Positions 1-9,779 of a DNA stretch of 41,611 bases are shown in pieces. The notes beneath the pieces were generated by a model that worked only from the letters and a program-made list of their open reading frames with translations, had not been told where the DNA came from and made no database searches. The position numbers and the translations under genes are program-made. This DNA comes from a virus, in IMG/VR virus record IMGVR_UViG_3300006790_002240, positions 1-41,611 of that record. One strand, given 5' to 3'. Numbering within the stretch: position 1 is the first letter of the stretch; every line of letters begins with the position of its first letter.

Positions 1-3000
1 CTAAAGTCTCTTTGTCCTAATCCGTTTGAGCCAGTATTATCAAGCGTTTCAGCGTAATTAATTCTAGTTCTTGTTCCAGATAAGAAAGAATTTTCATTTC
101 GTGGATATATTTTTTGCGAGAATTTAATATTGTTAAATTGAATTCCTTTTTGATTGTAAAGATTTATTGCTGTTAAATAATCAGAGCGAGCTTGATCTAT
201 ATTTTGAAGATTATTGTCTCCAAATTGGAAATAATACAAAGCTTCTTCGCTTGCAAAACTTTGTAAATTATTGCAGTATGGAACATTCAATAAAATTTCT
301 TGATTTGCACGATTAGTTTGATTTAGCATTAGCGATAGCTTTAAACTATTATTGCTATCAACAATCACTGGCATTCTAATATTCTTAAACTCAAGATCAT
401 TTTTATACTTTGGTGCTAAGCCTTTTATTCTTGTCTTAAACTGCTGTGTGGATTGTCTAGTGATTGCAGAGAATATATTGTTTTGTCTGTGAAGTCTAAC
501 TATCGGATTATCGTGTTGCCTAATTTGTCTCCACGTTGCATCTCCATAGGGCCCATTCCTGTGTAGCAATAGAGCATTAAGGCCACCAGATGCCATAGAA
601 GGAATAGATGCTAATGAAGTATTGATATAATCTCCAGTAGAAGATCCTATGGTATTTGTATCAATGTTTGTGGGATCGTAAATTAATGTATTCAGTCCTA
701 CAAAATCTGCGTATATATTCCCCGCAGAAACTTCTCCAATCGTCTGAAATGTCGCTGACGAAGTATTTGTAATATATCCAAAAGGAGTACTGCCAGACTC
801 TAAAGAATCATAAATCCATCTGTACTGGCGGTCACTTTGAGGAATTGCGTGCTGTATAAATCCATTATCATAGACGGATTGTGTTATTACTGTACCACCA
901 CTTGACTGTAGTCTTAGCTTGCGATTACCGTTTATCTTATGGTATGATGGAATGTCTGTTATTATTCCATTGTATCCATAACTTCCCATATGGTCTCTCC
1001 AGAGAGAATTCAATGGCTGACTAGCAGTAATTGTTCTAAATAATATGTGCTCATAGTCTGAAGAGGACGTGTATTGTAAACCATTACCTAGACGAACAGT
1101 TGTGTTTCTAAGATTTATAGTATTATACACTGAAAATGTATGCGACGCCGGGTCTAAAAAGCCAAGTGCAGATGCTTGAGGACTCTTGACTGCCGAGAAT
1201 CTGTCGTTAAACGTTACACTTTTTTGACTAGAATCTCGATCAGGATATGTATTGTAGTCGTAATTTCCTATGAGATTTAAAATCTCTGCGGTATTTTGCG
1301 TTAATGCATTGGAATTTTCTTTAAGCCAGGTTCTTTGGGCATTAGTTCCAACTGTTTGTATGACTTCGTAATTATTAGTATAATTTCCAAGAGTTTCTAA
1401 TTCTAATGTATTTGTTGTCGCATTATAAGACCCTGTTCTTGTTTTTATGTTATTCAAGACAACCGGGCGCTTAGCTATTGAATCTCTATAGTATTTTGAT
1501 TCTGCCTGCGTTGTTTCTCTATTTTTTAATACAATCGAGCCTGTTTCTATTTGTAGATTATATAATTCGGATCGGTTGTCAACAAAGTTGAGATACTCAG
1601 TAGTCTGCACTATTGGCTGATGTCTGTGCGGCATTCCTCCAACCCATCTTTCAGCAAATGGTCCCTGTAGAGGAGAATTTTTAAAATTACCATATCCATC
1701 TAAATGGTTATGTTCTATCTGTGCACCGGATAAAAATGGATCTAAAGAAACACTATATCCACCGCGATTAGATGATGAATAAATAACAAATGGAGCAATT
1801 GTTTTTGCTAAATGATTTTCATTTTGTGTCGCCGAGACAACAGTTTGCAAATTAACCAATTGAGTCTTGGGATTTATTTTGTTAATTTCAGTTCTATCAA
1901 TATCAATTTCTTCATACGTATTATTAATTGTTATTGTTTTTTGAGTACCATCCTTGTTAAGGGCTGTTCTTGTGAAATCTAAATTCAAGCTGTTGAGATC
2001 ATTTGGTGTAAAAGCTTTCTTAATTCTTATTTTGCCATGGCCCGCAAAACGTGTATTCTTTCCGGAAATAATATCTCTAATTTGATTTCTTTGTGCATCA
2101 ATTGTTGGATCGCCTGAACTAATAGGTGATTCAGTTCTATCAGCTCTCGAACGCCACCACAATGGATCTTTTCTTTGTTCTGTTGGAGATGTCGATGTTG
2201 GATCTGTTGGGTTTGATTTCCAGAAAGAGCCAATTTGCCATGTAAAATAATTAGTCTTATCATTACCACCAGCCATAAAGCTACTTTGGCCTTGGCCGGC
2301 GCCTTGATGCATATTTATTTTTTCAAAAGATACAGTAGGATTACCATGAAGATGCTCAACTTGACCTGGGTCAGCTGTGAAAGGCGATTCTAAATCAGTT
2401 AGATCTTTGTGTTCAACAATAGGAAATTTATTTTGATATTTATTTCTTTCTAATATATGGCTTTCGATAATATCTCTTGCCATAGGTGCGAATTGTGCCG
2501 TTGCTGGTATCAAATGATCAAGCATACCTGTTATGCTCAAATCAATCCATTTGTAGTATTCTAGAAACTTATCTAAATCAGGAATATTGCTTACTCTTTG
2601 AAAGAAAAGTTGTCTAATTTTCTCAATATCCTTGTATTCGTAACGATATCTGTTAACAGGGCTACCTATTAAACTATGAAAATCTTTAAGAGTAGCAAAG
2701 AGATTAATCATATCTTCTGATACTGCTCTATACATGCTTTTCTCAAATGCATAGAAGTATTCTATAGGCCTAGATTCTCGTGTAAATATTTCTCCTTCAA
2801 AATCAACAACCCTGACTTGATCATCTGTGTTTATGACTTCCGGTAGATTTTGTTTAAAAGCATAAATATTTTTTCTCTCAACAACATCAGAAGCAGAAGA
2901 CTTAAAAAATTCTCCTCTAGCTGTATGCTGTTTGTTTAAAATTCTTGAAATCACTCCATACGAGGATGTTGAAGAATTTCCATATGAAAAATCAACAACA

Positions 3001-5921
3001 TTGAAGCGACCAGATGCGCTACTTGTCTGAACAGTATCAAAGTTCCAATTGAGAGCCAAGGATGCCATATTTGGAACTTCTACAGAAGAAAGAGTACCAG
3101 TCTCAAACAAGAATGTATTTTGATATGGATGTAAAGAGCCGTAATTTTCATCATCTATCGCGTGTGCTTTTACAGTTTCGCTATCTAATTTAGACATCCA
3201 ATATTTAACATTAGTGACATATATATCTGATGATTTTAAAACAGAACCCGTAAAGTCTTGACGATGGGCGCCGGCATATAATCTCGTTGAAGTATTAAAC
3301 ATTCCGGAAACATTATTGATTGTTCCGGATACTTTAAAGCTATTTAAGATTTGATTTTCTAATACGTTATACCCTTCGTATGTTATAACAGATGCCGAAG
3401 TTGAGCTTACCGTCCCAGATACAAGATTTGCGAAGGGATATCCAGCTGGTGTAAGGCTCACTGCAAAATTCCATTTTGAATTTTGATAAACATCTTCAAA
3501 AACCGGGCTCTCTAAAGATGCGGTAGCACCAGGTGCGTTTAAAACAAATCTTACACCTGCATTTGCATCAAGAGCGCTTGTTCGAACCGCATATGTCTGA
3601 AAACCTGATGTGTCTCCGGTTCTCCAGCTAGTATCAGTCTGACTATCAACTACTCCATGTTTGCCAAAGATAGAAGAAGATAATTCAGAAAATGGAGGAG
3701 AATTTCTTCTAAAAAGTTTTTCATAAGATGTCTCATCCGGATATCTTGGAAAAATTACTTCACATTCTACGGTATATGGCGCTATGTTATCAAAACCATC
3801 TGCTGAATTGCTAGCAGAAATATAGCCTGTTGAATTTGGATTAGATGCATCTCTATAAGAATATACTGATGCAGTTAGATTATTGTAAAAATCTGCATAC
3901 TTTCTTTTTGAATTTATTTTTCGATAACTTGTTTCAAGTATCTGGCCTTGACCATTGGCATATGTATTTAAGCGAACAATCTCTTCATCGATACCAATAC
4001 ATCTTAATAAATTTCTAAATGATTTTTCTGTTCCCTTTGTTTTATTAATATGAATTAAGTTATTATAAATATTTTTGTAAATCTGATTCTTTACATCGTA
4101 AAGTTTTTCTTGGAATAGTATCTGCTCATCTCTGTTAAATGCATAAGAAAATAAAGAATTATCTGTCAAGATTTCTTCCACATTAAATCCAACATCTGAT
4201 AGCAATTTTTGATTAAAGAAATAGGGTTTCTCCCTTTCTCGTATGTAATCTTTGTTTTTTAATGTTGGGAGTGCTTCAATTTGTAAATAAAGAGTATCTA
4301 AATATGTGGCCAATATTTGAATTAGGTTTTCTAATCCTCTAGCTTCCTCACTATCTTGTTCTCTAATCCATCCGGGAATATTATTAATTAAAGCAGAGGT
4401 ATTGTAGTTGTCGTAGAAATCTCCTTTCGTAGCAAGATCAGCTAAAGTTGATTGCACATCAGGATGAAAATCATAAATAATTGGATCCCTAAACTCAATT
4501 GTTGTTGCAGAACTTTCGATCATCGCTGATCCTGTGGAGCGAGCACCTGATGTATAGCCTACCCACGCACCATTACTAATTCTTCCAGAATAATCTAATA
4601 CTGTAGCATCAACACTTGTATTGGTTATGCCCTCATTAAATTTATAATATACTCCTAGATCAGTGTTTGAAGTATCGGTGTTTGTGCCGCCATTAATTTG
4701 ATCAATGTAAAAGCGACCAATTTGTTTTGCACTTCTTTCCCTTTTCCAATAACGAAATTCATCGAATGAAGAAGATAGGACTTTGCCCCATCCAATATCA
4801 CCACCAGAGCCAACACCATTTTCATAACTTGGAGCTACATTGGCGCCAATTGTTGCCACTAGGGCCCCATTTATTTCTGCTGGTAGTATGCTTGTAACTA
4901 CATCCGTATTAACACAAGTGCCATCTACGTATAACTTCATTGCAGTTGAATTTGTTTCATTGTGCACAAATGTTACTGCGTAATGATGCCAGCTATCATC
5001 TGCGATGTCTGTCAGTCCTGAACTAGCGCTATATTGTTGACTAAACGTTCCGGAAGTAAATGTCATAAATATTTTATCAGGATCAGTACCATAACAAAAT
5101 ATTCTGAAATCTCCTCTGTCGACTCCTCCAGTTGTTCCTAAGTTTACCAAATGGAATAATGTTTCTTGTCTTTCTAAAGCTTCACTAATCCAAGCGCTTT
5201 TTTTCATCCAAAATTCTACTGTTGCGCCGACAGATGGATCTAGCTTTAAATTTGATTGTCTGTTGTCGTTAGCATTATAATAATTTGCTTTTGAAAGAAA
5301 ATTTGAACTAGGACCGGATCCTATGCTATTTTTAAAATTAGCATTTGGATCTGCATTAGGGCCACCCTTGATGTAGATATACTCTGGAATACTGCTGCTA
5401 AGTAGGGAGAAATTAGCAGAGGGTGCACCAGTATAACTACTATTTGTTCCAATTTTAACATATCCATTCGTTCTAGGATATACGTAATCAAAAATATAAT
5501 TGTCTAAATAAGAAGAAGATACTTCCCACTCAATCTTTTCTTTCTTTGAACCATCATATGGATAAAAATTATAAATTCTTTTATAAGAATCTTCATAATA
5601 CTTTTTTGCAGAACCAAACTTAACAAAATTTGATGCAGTGCCAAAATCTACATGCGGAATAAACCTGCTTTCTTTCAAATTTGTCAGAGCAATTGTATCA
5701 ATAGACTCTGCTTCTTGATTATAAACATTGGCTACCGTGCCGCTTCCAACAGTAAATAATTTCTGGGGATTGTAAGAAATTGTTTTATGATGAGTGGAAT
5801 CATCAACATATCCATCTCCAATAAGGGAAGCATTATTGCCATGGCCGCCGACATATGTAGTTTTGCCTGTACCTTTATCTATGGGGGCGCCCAAGCCATT
5901 ATCAATATCGAAAATTGGCAC
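1..5921 (-). CDS. Giant LamG-domain tail/baseplate structural protein, 3' end outside window
   Basis: One open frame runs from a GTG at 5921 to the left edge without a stop (more than 1970 codons). The start is supported by an AGGAG about 7 nt upstream and a one-base overlap with the stop of the preceding gene. Residues about 195-400 look like a LamG/concanavalin A-type jelly-roll: an EFWMK strand, then DDSWHHYAVTFV and KLYVDG, ending in FDEFRYWKR, the usual order in this fold. The rest is Ser/Thr/Asn-rich and beta-prone, as in phage fibre and baseplate-periphery proteins, with an alpha-helical patch around residues 490-660. It is last in a gp25-gp6-structural series, the place where T4-like phages put outer baseplate and fibre components. 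LamG folds often bind glycans, so an adhesive role is likely but inferred. No signal peptide or transmembrane segment was seen. Confidence 0.85.
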   Translation of the reverse strand, partial: MPIFDIDNGLGAPIDKGTGKTTYVGGHGNNASLIGDGYVDDSTHHKTISYNPQKLFTVGSGTVANVYNQEAESIDTIALTNLKESRFIPHVDFGTASNFVKFGSAKKYYEDSYKRIYNFYPYDGSKKEKIEWEVSSSYLDNYIFDYVYPRTNGYVKIGTNSSYTGAPSANFSLLSSSIPEYIYIKGGPNADPNANFKNSIGSGPSSNFLSKANYYNANDNRQSNLKLDPSVGATVEFWMKKSAWISEALERQETLFHLVNLGTTGGVDRGDFRIFCYGTDPDKIFMTFTSGTFSQQYSASSGLTDIADDSWHHYAVTFVHNETNSTAMKLYVDGTCVNTDVVTSILPAEINGALVATIGANVAPSYENGVGSGGDIGWGKVLSSSFDEFRYWKRERSAKQIGRFYIDQINGGTNTDTSNTDLGVYYKFNEGITNTSVDATVLDYSGRISNGAWVGYTSGARSTGSAMIESSATTIEFRDPIIYDFHPDVQSTLADLATKGDFYDNYNTSALINNIPGWIREQDSEEARGLENLIQILATYLDTLYLQIEALPTLKNKDYIREREKPYFFNQKLLSDVGFNVEEILTDNSLFSYAFNRDEQILFQEKLYDVKNQIYKNIYNNLIHINKTKGTEKSFRNLLRCIGIDEEIVRLNTYANGQGQILETSYRKINSKRKYADFYNNLTASVYSYRDASNPNSTGYISASNSADGFDNIAPYTVECEVIFPRYPDETSYEKLFRRNSPPFSELSSSIFGKHGVVDSQTDTSWRTGDTSGFQTYAVRTSALDANAGVRFVLNAPGATASLESPVFEDVYQNSKWNFAVSLTPAGYPFANLVSGTVSSTSASVITYEGYNVLENQILNSFKVSGTINNVSGMFNTSTRLYAGAHRQDFTGSVLKSSDIYVTNVKYWMSKLDSETVKAHAIDDENYGSLHPYQNTFLFETGTLSSVEVPNMASLALNWNFDTVQTSSASGRFNVVDFSYGNSSTSSYGVISRILNKQHTARGEFFKSSASDVVERKNIYAFKQNLPEVINTDDQVRVVDFEGEIFTRESRPIEYFYAFEKSMYRAVSEDMINLFATLKDFHSLIGSPVNRYRYEYKDIEKIRQLFFQRVSNIPDLDKFLEYYKWIDLSITGMLDHLIPATAQFAPMARDIIESHILERNKYQNKFPIVEHKDLTDLESPFTADPGQVEHLHGNPTVSFEKINMHQGAGQGQSSFMAGGNDKTNYFTWQIGSFWKSNPTDPTSTSPTEQRKDPLWWRSRADRTESPISSGDPTIDAQRNQIRDIISGKNTRFAGHGKIRIKKAFTPNDLNSLNLDFTRTALNKDGTQKTITINNTYEEIDIDRTEINKINPKTQLVNLQTVVSATQNENHLAKTIAPFVIYSSSNRGGYSVSLDPFLSGAQIEHNHLDGYGNFKNSPLQGPFAERWVGGMPHRHQPIVQTTEYLNFVDNRSELYNLQIETGSIVLKNRETTQAESKYYRDSIAKRPVVLNNIKTRTGSYNATTNTLELETLGNYTNNYEVIQTVGTNAQRTWLKENSNALTQNTAEILNLIGNYDYNTYPDRDSSQKSVTFNDRFSAVKSPQASALGFLDPASHTFSVYNTINLRNTTVRLGNGLQYTSSSDYEHILFRTITASQPLNSLWRDHMGSYGYNGIITDIPSYHKINGNRKLRLQSSGGTVITQSVYDNGFIQHAIPQSDRQYRWIYDSLESGSTPFGYITNTSSATFQTIGEVSAGNIYADFVGLNTLIYDPTNIDTNTIGSSTGDYINTSLASIPSMASGGLNALLLHRNGPYGDATWRQIRQHDNPIVRLHRQNNIFSAITRQSTQQFKTRIKGLAPKYKNDLEFKNIRMPVIVDSNNSLKLSLMLNQTNRANQEILLNVPYCNNLQSFASEEALYYFQFGDNNLQNIDQARSDYLTAINLYNQKGIQFNNIKFSQKIYPRNENSFLSGTRTRINYAETLDNTGSNGLGQRDF

Positions 5922-7519
5922 TAAACTTCTCCTTCTACTCTAAACTTGAAACTTTTATTGACACCAACAAATTGATTGTTATTAAAGTGTATAAGTTCAA
6001 TTCTATACATATATCCAGGCTCTAAATATGACATATCAATATCAAAATATGAATTGTTTTCGTCATAAGAAAGTCTAGTATATGAAGAGGCGCTTCCTAC
6101 TGCTTCAGGAGATACTGCAGACCCTGTTCCAAAAGATATTGCTTCCTGGTTGTCTATGACTCTTGTAATTCTATAATACATATTATCAATTATTACATTT
6201 TCTGGATCTGCATCTGCTACAGTGTAGATTGTTGGGCTCCAATTTTTAAGTCTAGAAAAAACTTTAAATCGTGCTTTTTCAGTATTCATATAGGAAGAAC
6301 GCAAATTACTTATATTAAATACATAATCTTGCTCTATCGCTTGACTTGATATACTATAAACTTGGGGCGCCATAGAGCCTGTTTTTACCTGCATTCCAGG
6401 CTGTCCAGAGTCATCTAAGGACCAGACATCATAAATTGTCGTAAAAGGCGTTGAAGCGGCCGTCAGGGCGAAAGAAGCAGAATATATTCCTGTTGAATAG
6501 AGGCCGCCAGTAATTACTGTTGGACTAGAAGAATTAACGTGTTCCGTTGTTGTTACCAAATTCAAAGGATTGCCCGTGGGAGCAGTAGAAGATCCTGAAT
6601 AGATCTGGACAAACACTGTATTGCCGCCAGGTATATTTTTTAATTGTCCATTGACGTAATTGTATAAAAATATTGTATTAAGATTATCTTCTGCTGTCAA
6701 CAAGCTGCTGCTATAATTTATCTTTCCTCTGTCATCTTTTATCGTTGAATCCCATCTTGCTTCAACCAATGGCTTCATAAAGAAAAACTCTGACGACCTT
6801 GCAAAAAACTTTTTCGTATAGTACGATCTTATCGCACCACTTACATTTTGTATTGAGTTATCCACACCAATCCCTGTGGAACTTGAAAAATATGCTTCCT
6901 GGCTACTCGTGAGACGGACGCCCAATCCGTAGTTTTCATATCCTCCGCCAGACTGACCTTTAATCCAATTTTCTACAATATCGGTAATATCAACTTCCAG
7001 ATTTTCAGTTCCTTTCGGCAGTGTTTTAACCTTATTGTAGGCTGTTAAATAATCGCCACCAATATTTTGCCATGAAGTCGATCCAGCTCTTTTAATCCAA
7101 TTCGATCCTATACTATTTTTAGTTTTATCAGCGTAGTTGTCCATATCTAAGCCTAAGCCCTCTTCCCAAGAGGAGCTAATTGGCGAAACAATATATGTTG
7201 CTGCTTTAGGTGTAGTATTGCTATGTTCAGCATTAAAAAGCCTTAAATAGAACTCAACATTTCCAGAGGCTGGAAGTTCTCCAGAAGCTCTATCTGTAAC
7301 AATTGTATCAACAGGAAATTGTACTAGAACTCTTGACAATTCTTGTGTTTTTGCAATTCCAGTTGTGGATCCGGATCTCGTTGTTTGGCCATAAATTGAG
7401 AATACTTCTAAAATATCAGAGGCGCCCATATTTGAGCCTGTTCCTCTTGTTGTCAAATTTTCATTAAAAGCATTTGTGATTGTATTGTCTTTATTAGCTA
7501 TGTATCTTTTAATACCCAT
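5921..7519 (-). CDS. Baseplate-associated structural protein with DNRLRE-like domain
   Basis: This 532-aa protein starts at an ATG that overlaps the stop of the gp6-like gene by one base (TAATG), so translation is probably coupled. Residues about 50-215 are beta-rich and end in EVDITDIVENWIKG followed by ENYGLGVRL. That resembles the closing part of DNRLRE/TGF-propeptide-like jelly-rolls, which end with a V-D-(V/I)-T-D-x-V-x-x-W signature and a G-L-x-(I/V/L)-R strand. The C-terminal half is also beta-rich, with repeated short strands like those of fibre or wedge-periphery proteins. From its position directly after gp6 it could be the functional counterpart of T4 gp7 or gp8, but I see no clear similarity to either. 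The domain call is pattern-based; the structural role rests mainly on context. Confidence 0.75.
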   Translation of the reverse strand: MGIKRYIANKDNTITNAFNENLTTRGTGSNMGASDILEVFSIYGQTTRSGSTTGIAKTQELSRVLVQFPVDTIVTDRASGELPASGNVEFYLRLFNAEHSNTTPKAATYIVSPISSSWEEGLGLDMDNYADKTKNSIGSNWIKRAGSTSWQNIGGDYLTAYNKVKTLPKGTENLEVDITDIVENWIKGQSGGGYENYGLGVRLTSSQEAYFSSSTGIGVDNSIQNVSGAIRSYYTKKFFARSSEFFFMKPLVEARWDSTIKDDRGKINYSSSLLTAEDNLNTIFLYNYVNGQLKNIPGGNTVFVQIYSGSSTAPTGNPLNLVTTTEHVNSSSPTVITGGLYSTGIYSASFALTAASTPFTTIYDVWSLDDSGQPGMQVKTGSMAPQVYSISSQAIEQDYVFNISNLRSSYMNTEKARFKVFSRLKNWSPTIYTVADADPENVIIDNMYYRITRVIDNQEAISFGTGSAVSPEAVGSASSYTRLSYDENNSYFDIDMSYLEPGYMYRIELIHFNNNQFVGVNKSFKFRVEGEV

Positions 7520-9324
7520 TATTTAACTGTACCCTCAAAATCTGAATTTTTGTACTTGAATTCGTATGACGCGTCAAAAGGCATCAATAAATATCTTCTA
7601 TCTGCAGAATAATTTTGTTCTATATCATATGATGCATCGGAATAGTTTGCACCCACCTTTTGAATGATTTGTACACTAAGTGTATCCGCAACTCCAACAA
7701 CAGAATTTAAAACTTTAGTAATCCTAGTGACACTCAAGGGCTCTCCAATATCTGGCTTCATTTCGAATAAATCTGCCAATGCATTTTGGCATCTCTGTAA
7801 AACAACAGATTTAGTAACAGTATTTTCCCCCAAGACTTCAAAAATAATTCCTAGATTAACGATTCTAGCATCTAAAATATCAACAGAATCATTAATCATT
7901 CTATGCCTATTAATCCAAAATTTTAAATTTTGTTTCAAAGTTTCATTAGCTTGTGTTAATTTGCCATTACGATCTTTAGCCAAAACATACAAATTTAAAT
8001 TTCTTGTAAATGAATTATTGTCTCTGACTACTGCACATCTAGAAATGCTTCCAAATTGCTCTGGCATTGAGTAAACCATTGTCTTATAATCTTGCGCTGT
8101 AACAGCTCTATTTTGGCTATAAAATGATCCATAGGCGCGCTGTTTGACTTCTTCTACTGTAACGTCTAAATTATCGCCTACAATAGGCTCTTCATTGACG
8201 CATTCTAGACTTGTATTAACTGCTGTCAATAATGTATCGTCTAAATTATGTCTGTCTGTGAATACAACTTTTGCATTAACAATTTCAGAGATAGTCCCAA
8301 CTGGTGCATTAAGGAGATCTCCGGTTATTTGTCGATATATAATAGTTAAGGTCGTATTTGAAGGCGCAACTCCTAATTTATCACTACTGATTAGGTTTGA
8401 TGGATCGAATGTTTGTTCAGAAATAAAATCTCTACCGTGTAAATTTAAAACAGTCTTGTTTGGCTCGGCTATTGGGTCAGTCTTTATTTCTGCCTCGCTT
8501 CCATGGCCAAATTGTAAATATACACTATTTGCGTCTCTTTCAACAACAAAACGTCGTGGAACGGAAATCGGTTTTATTATTTGTGGGGCTAATCCAGATG
8601 ATGTAATGTCAGGATTCTTTATTTCTTTATAAACCACATCTTGTGAAAGATAATCTACTTCAAAATATTGATTTCCATTTGAATCATAAACTGAAACAAT
8701 TTCTGCAATTGAGCGACCACCAGGAACTTCAACCTTAAGAAATTTCTGAAATTGGCCTATCTCTATCTCTTGAATATTTAATTTGCCAGAAATTACTTTT
8801 CCTGATTGCTTGACGGCATATGTTAGTGGTAAGCCAGTGGTATTATCTACTGTTGCAACAACAATCTCATCACTATTTTGAAAATTTATATCTTCCGCCA
8901 ATGTAAAAATACTGCCGCCGGGCGTTCCAACTAAAGTACCTCTTTTAACCAAAGGAAGATAACGAGTATCTGGGCCATTAGCTGTTCCTTGGGCCGGCAC
9001 CAAGGCAAAGAAAGATACATCACCGTGAGAAGTAGGTACTCCATTGTAATTATAGCCCATTTGCTTGGCAATTTTGGTAACGTTATCAAACTCTAGGGCT
9101 GTCTGCAAGAAACTTTCGTTTGCCTGATAATCTAAATAAAAGGATAACATATCTCCGACATATGCAACCATATCAATCATCAAAGATCCAAATGAAGCTT
9201 CATTAAAATCTTTGAAAGAATTTGGATAATATCTTTTTACAAATGTTGTAATTTCATTCCGAATAGAGGAAAAATCACGGGCTGTATAATCGATTGCTAA
9301 TTGTTCTGTTTTTTTTACCGCCAC
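7519..9324 (-). CDS. 6: Baseplate wedge protein, gp6/baseplate J-like
   Basis: This 601-aa protein is close to the length of T4 gp6 (about 660 aa). Its N-terminus carries the conserved start of the family: DYTARDFSSIRNEI, then NEASFGSLMIDMVAYVGDML and a YQANESFLQTA segment. The central part contains the Baseplate_J-like region, including AVTAQDYKTMVYSMPEQFGSI around residues 405-425. In T4, gp6 dimers form the ring that ties the wedges together around the hub and drive baseplate rearrangement at sheath contraction. The start is GTG at 9324 with a GAGGT ribosome site 5 nt upstream. The gene lies 42 nt after the gp25-like gene and overlaps the next structural gene by one base, the usual wedge-operon order. 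Confidence 0.93.
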   Translation of the reverse strand: MAVKKTEQLAIDYTARDFSSIRNEITTFVKRYYPNSFKDFNEASFGSLMIDMVAYVGDMLSFYLDYQANESFLQTALEFDNVTKIAKQMGYNYNGVPTSHGDVSFFALVPAQGTANGPDTRYLPLVKRGTLVGTPGGSIFTLAEDINFQNSDEIVVATVDNTTGLPLTYAVKQSGKVISGKLNIQEIEIGQFQKFLKVEVPGGRSIAEIVSVYDSNGNQYFEVDYLSQDVVYKEIKNPDITSSGLAPQIIKPISVPRRFVVERDANSVYLQFGHGSEAEIKTDPIAEPNKTVLNLHGRDFISEQTFDPSNLISSDKLGVAPSNTTLTIIYRQITGDLLNAPVGTISEIVNAKVVFTDRHNLDDTLLTAVNTSLECVNEEPIVGDNLDVTVEEVKQRAYGSFYSQNRAVTAQDYKTMVYSMPEQFGSISRCAVVRDNNSFTRNLNLYVLAKDRNGKLTQANETLKQNLKFWINRHRMINDSVDILDARIVNLGIIFEVLGENTVTKSVVLQRCQNALADLFEMKPDIGEPLSVTRITKVLNSVVGVADTLSVQIIQKVGANYSDASYDIEQNYSADRRYLLMPFDASYEFKYKNSDFEGTVK

Positions 9325-9366
9325 TTTTGTACCTCAATTTCAATAATAATAATTAGTTAAATCATA

Positions 9367-9738
9367 TTATAATTCTAATAGTAAAATATCTTTCTCACTA
9401 ATGCTTGGAACATTATATGTTAGTGAAACACTTAATAAATTTAGAAATTCATTTTTAAAAAATTCTATTTTTTCTATTTTTACAAAAGGCATATATTGAT
9501 TTACCTGACTGTATATGCGGGCTTCAATTTTTTCTTCTGTTTGTGGCATCATCTGTTCAAACAAGAACCTTCGCAAACCGACACCAAAATCAATATCCAT
9601 TATTCGCTCACCGGGAGAAGTTAAAATTATATGAGTTAGATTTTGTTGAATTTCCTCTGCAACGGTCTTAACTAATCCGAAGCCGGCACCGTCAATATCA
9701 TTTGGCGCTAATGGTAATTTTGGTCCTATTCCTTGCAT
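9367..9738 (-). CDS. 25: Baseplate wedge protein, gp25-like
   Basis: This 123-aa protein matches the size of T4 gp25 (132 aa) and the GPW_gp25 family. The signature is visible: a VAEEIQQNLTHIILTSPGER segment, then DIDFGVGLRRFLFEQ, where the EER-like part of the fold packs, and a C-terminal beta-strand region. In contractile systems gp25 is the core wedge protein that initiates the sheath at the baseplate; its old label 'lysozyme' is not supported in the family. It sits between the 3071-aa giant gene and gp6. The upstream gap of about 40 nt is very AT-rich (runs of AATAAAT) and holds a GGAG 9-10 nt before the ATG. Confidence 0.93.
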   Translation of the reverse strand: MQGIGPKLPLAPNDIDGAGFGLVKTVAEEIQQNLTHIILTSPGERIMDIDFGVGLRRFLFEQMMPQTEEKIEARIYSQVNQYMPFVKIEKIEFFKNEFLNLLSVSLTYNVPSISEKDILLLEL

Positions 9739-9779
9739 CTGTGTTTCTCCAGTTATTAATAAATATCAATTTATTTATT

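Noticed and set aside
7664-8632. Two plus-strand frames of 136 and 162 codons
   Set aside because: Both are antisense to the well-supported gp6-like gene and have no domain signature.
9367-9738. Annotation of the gp25-like protein as a lysozyme
   Set aside because: The family label is historical; the fold is a structural wedge protein and no catalytic residues are evident.
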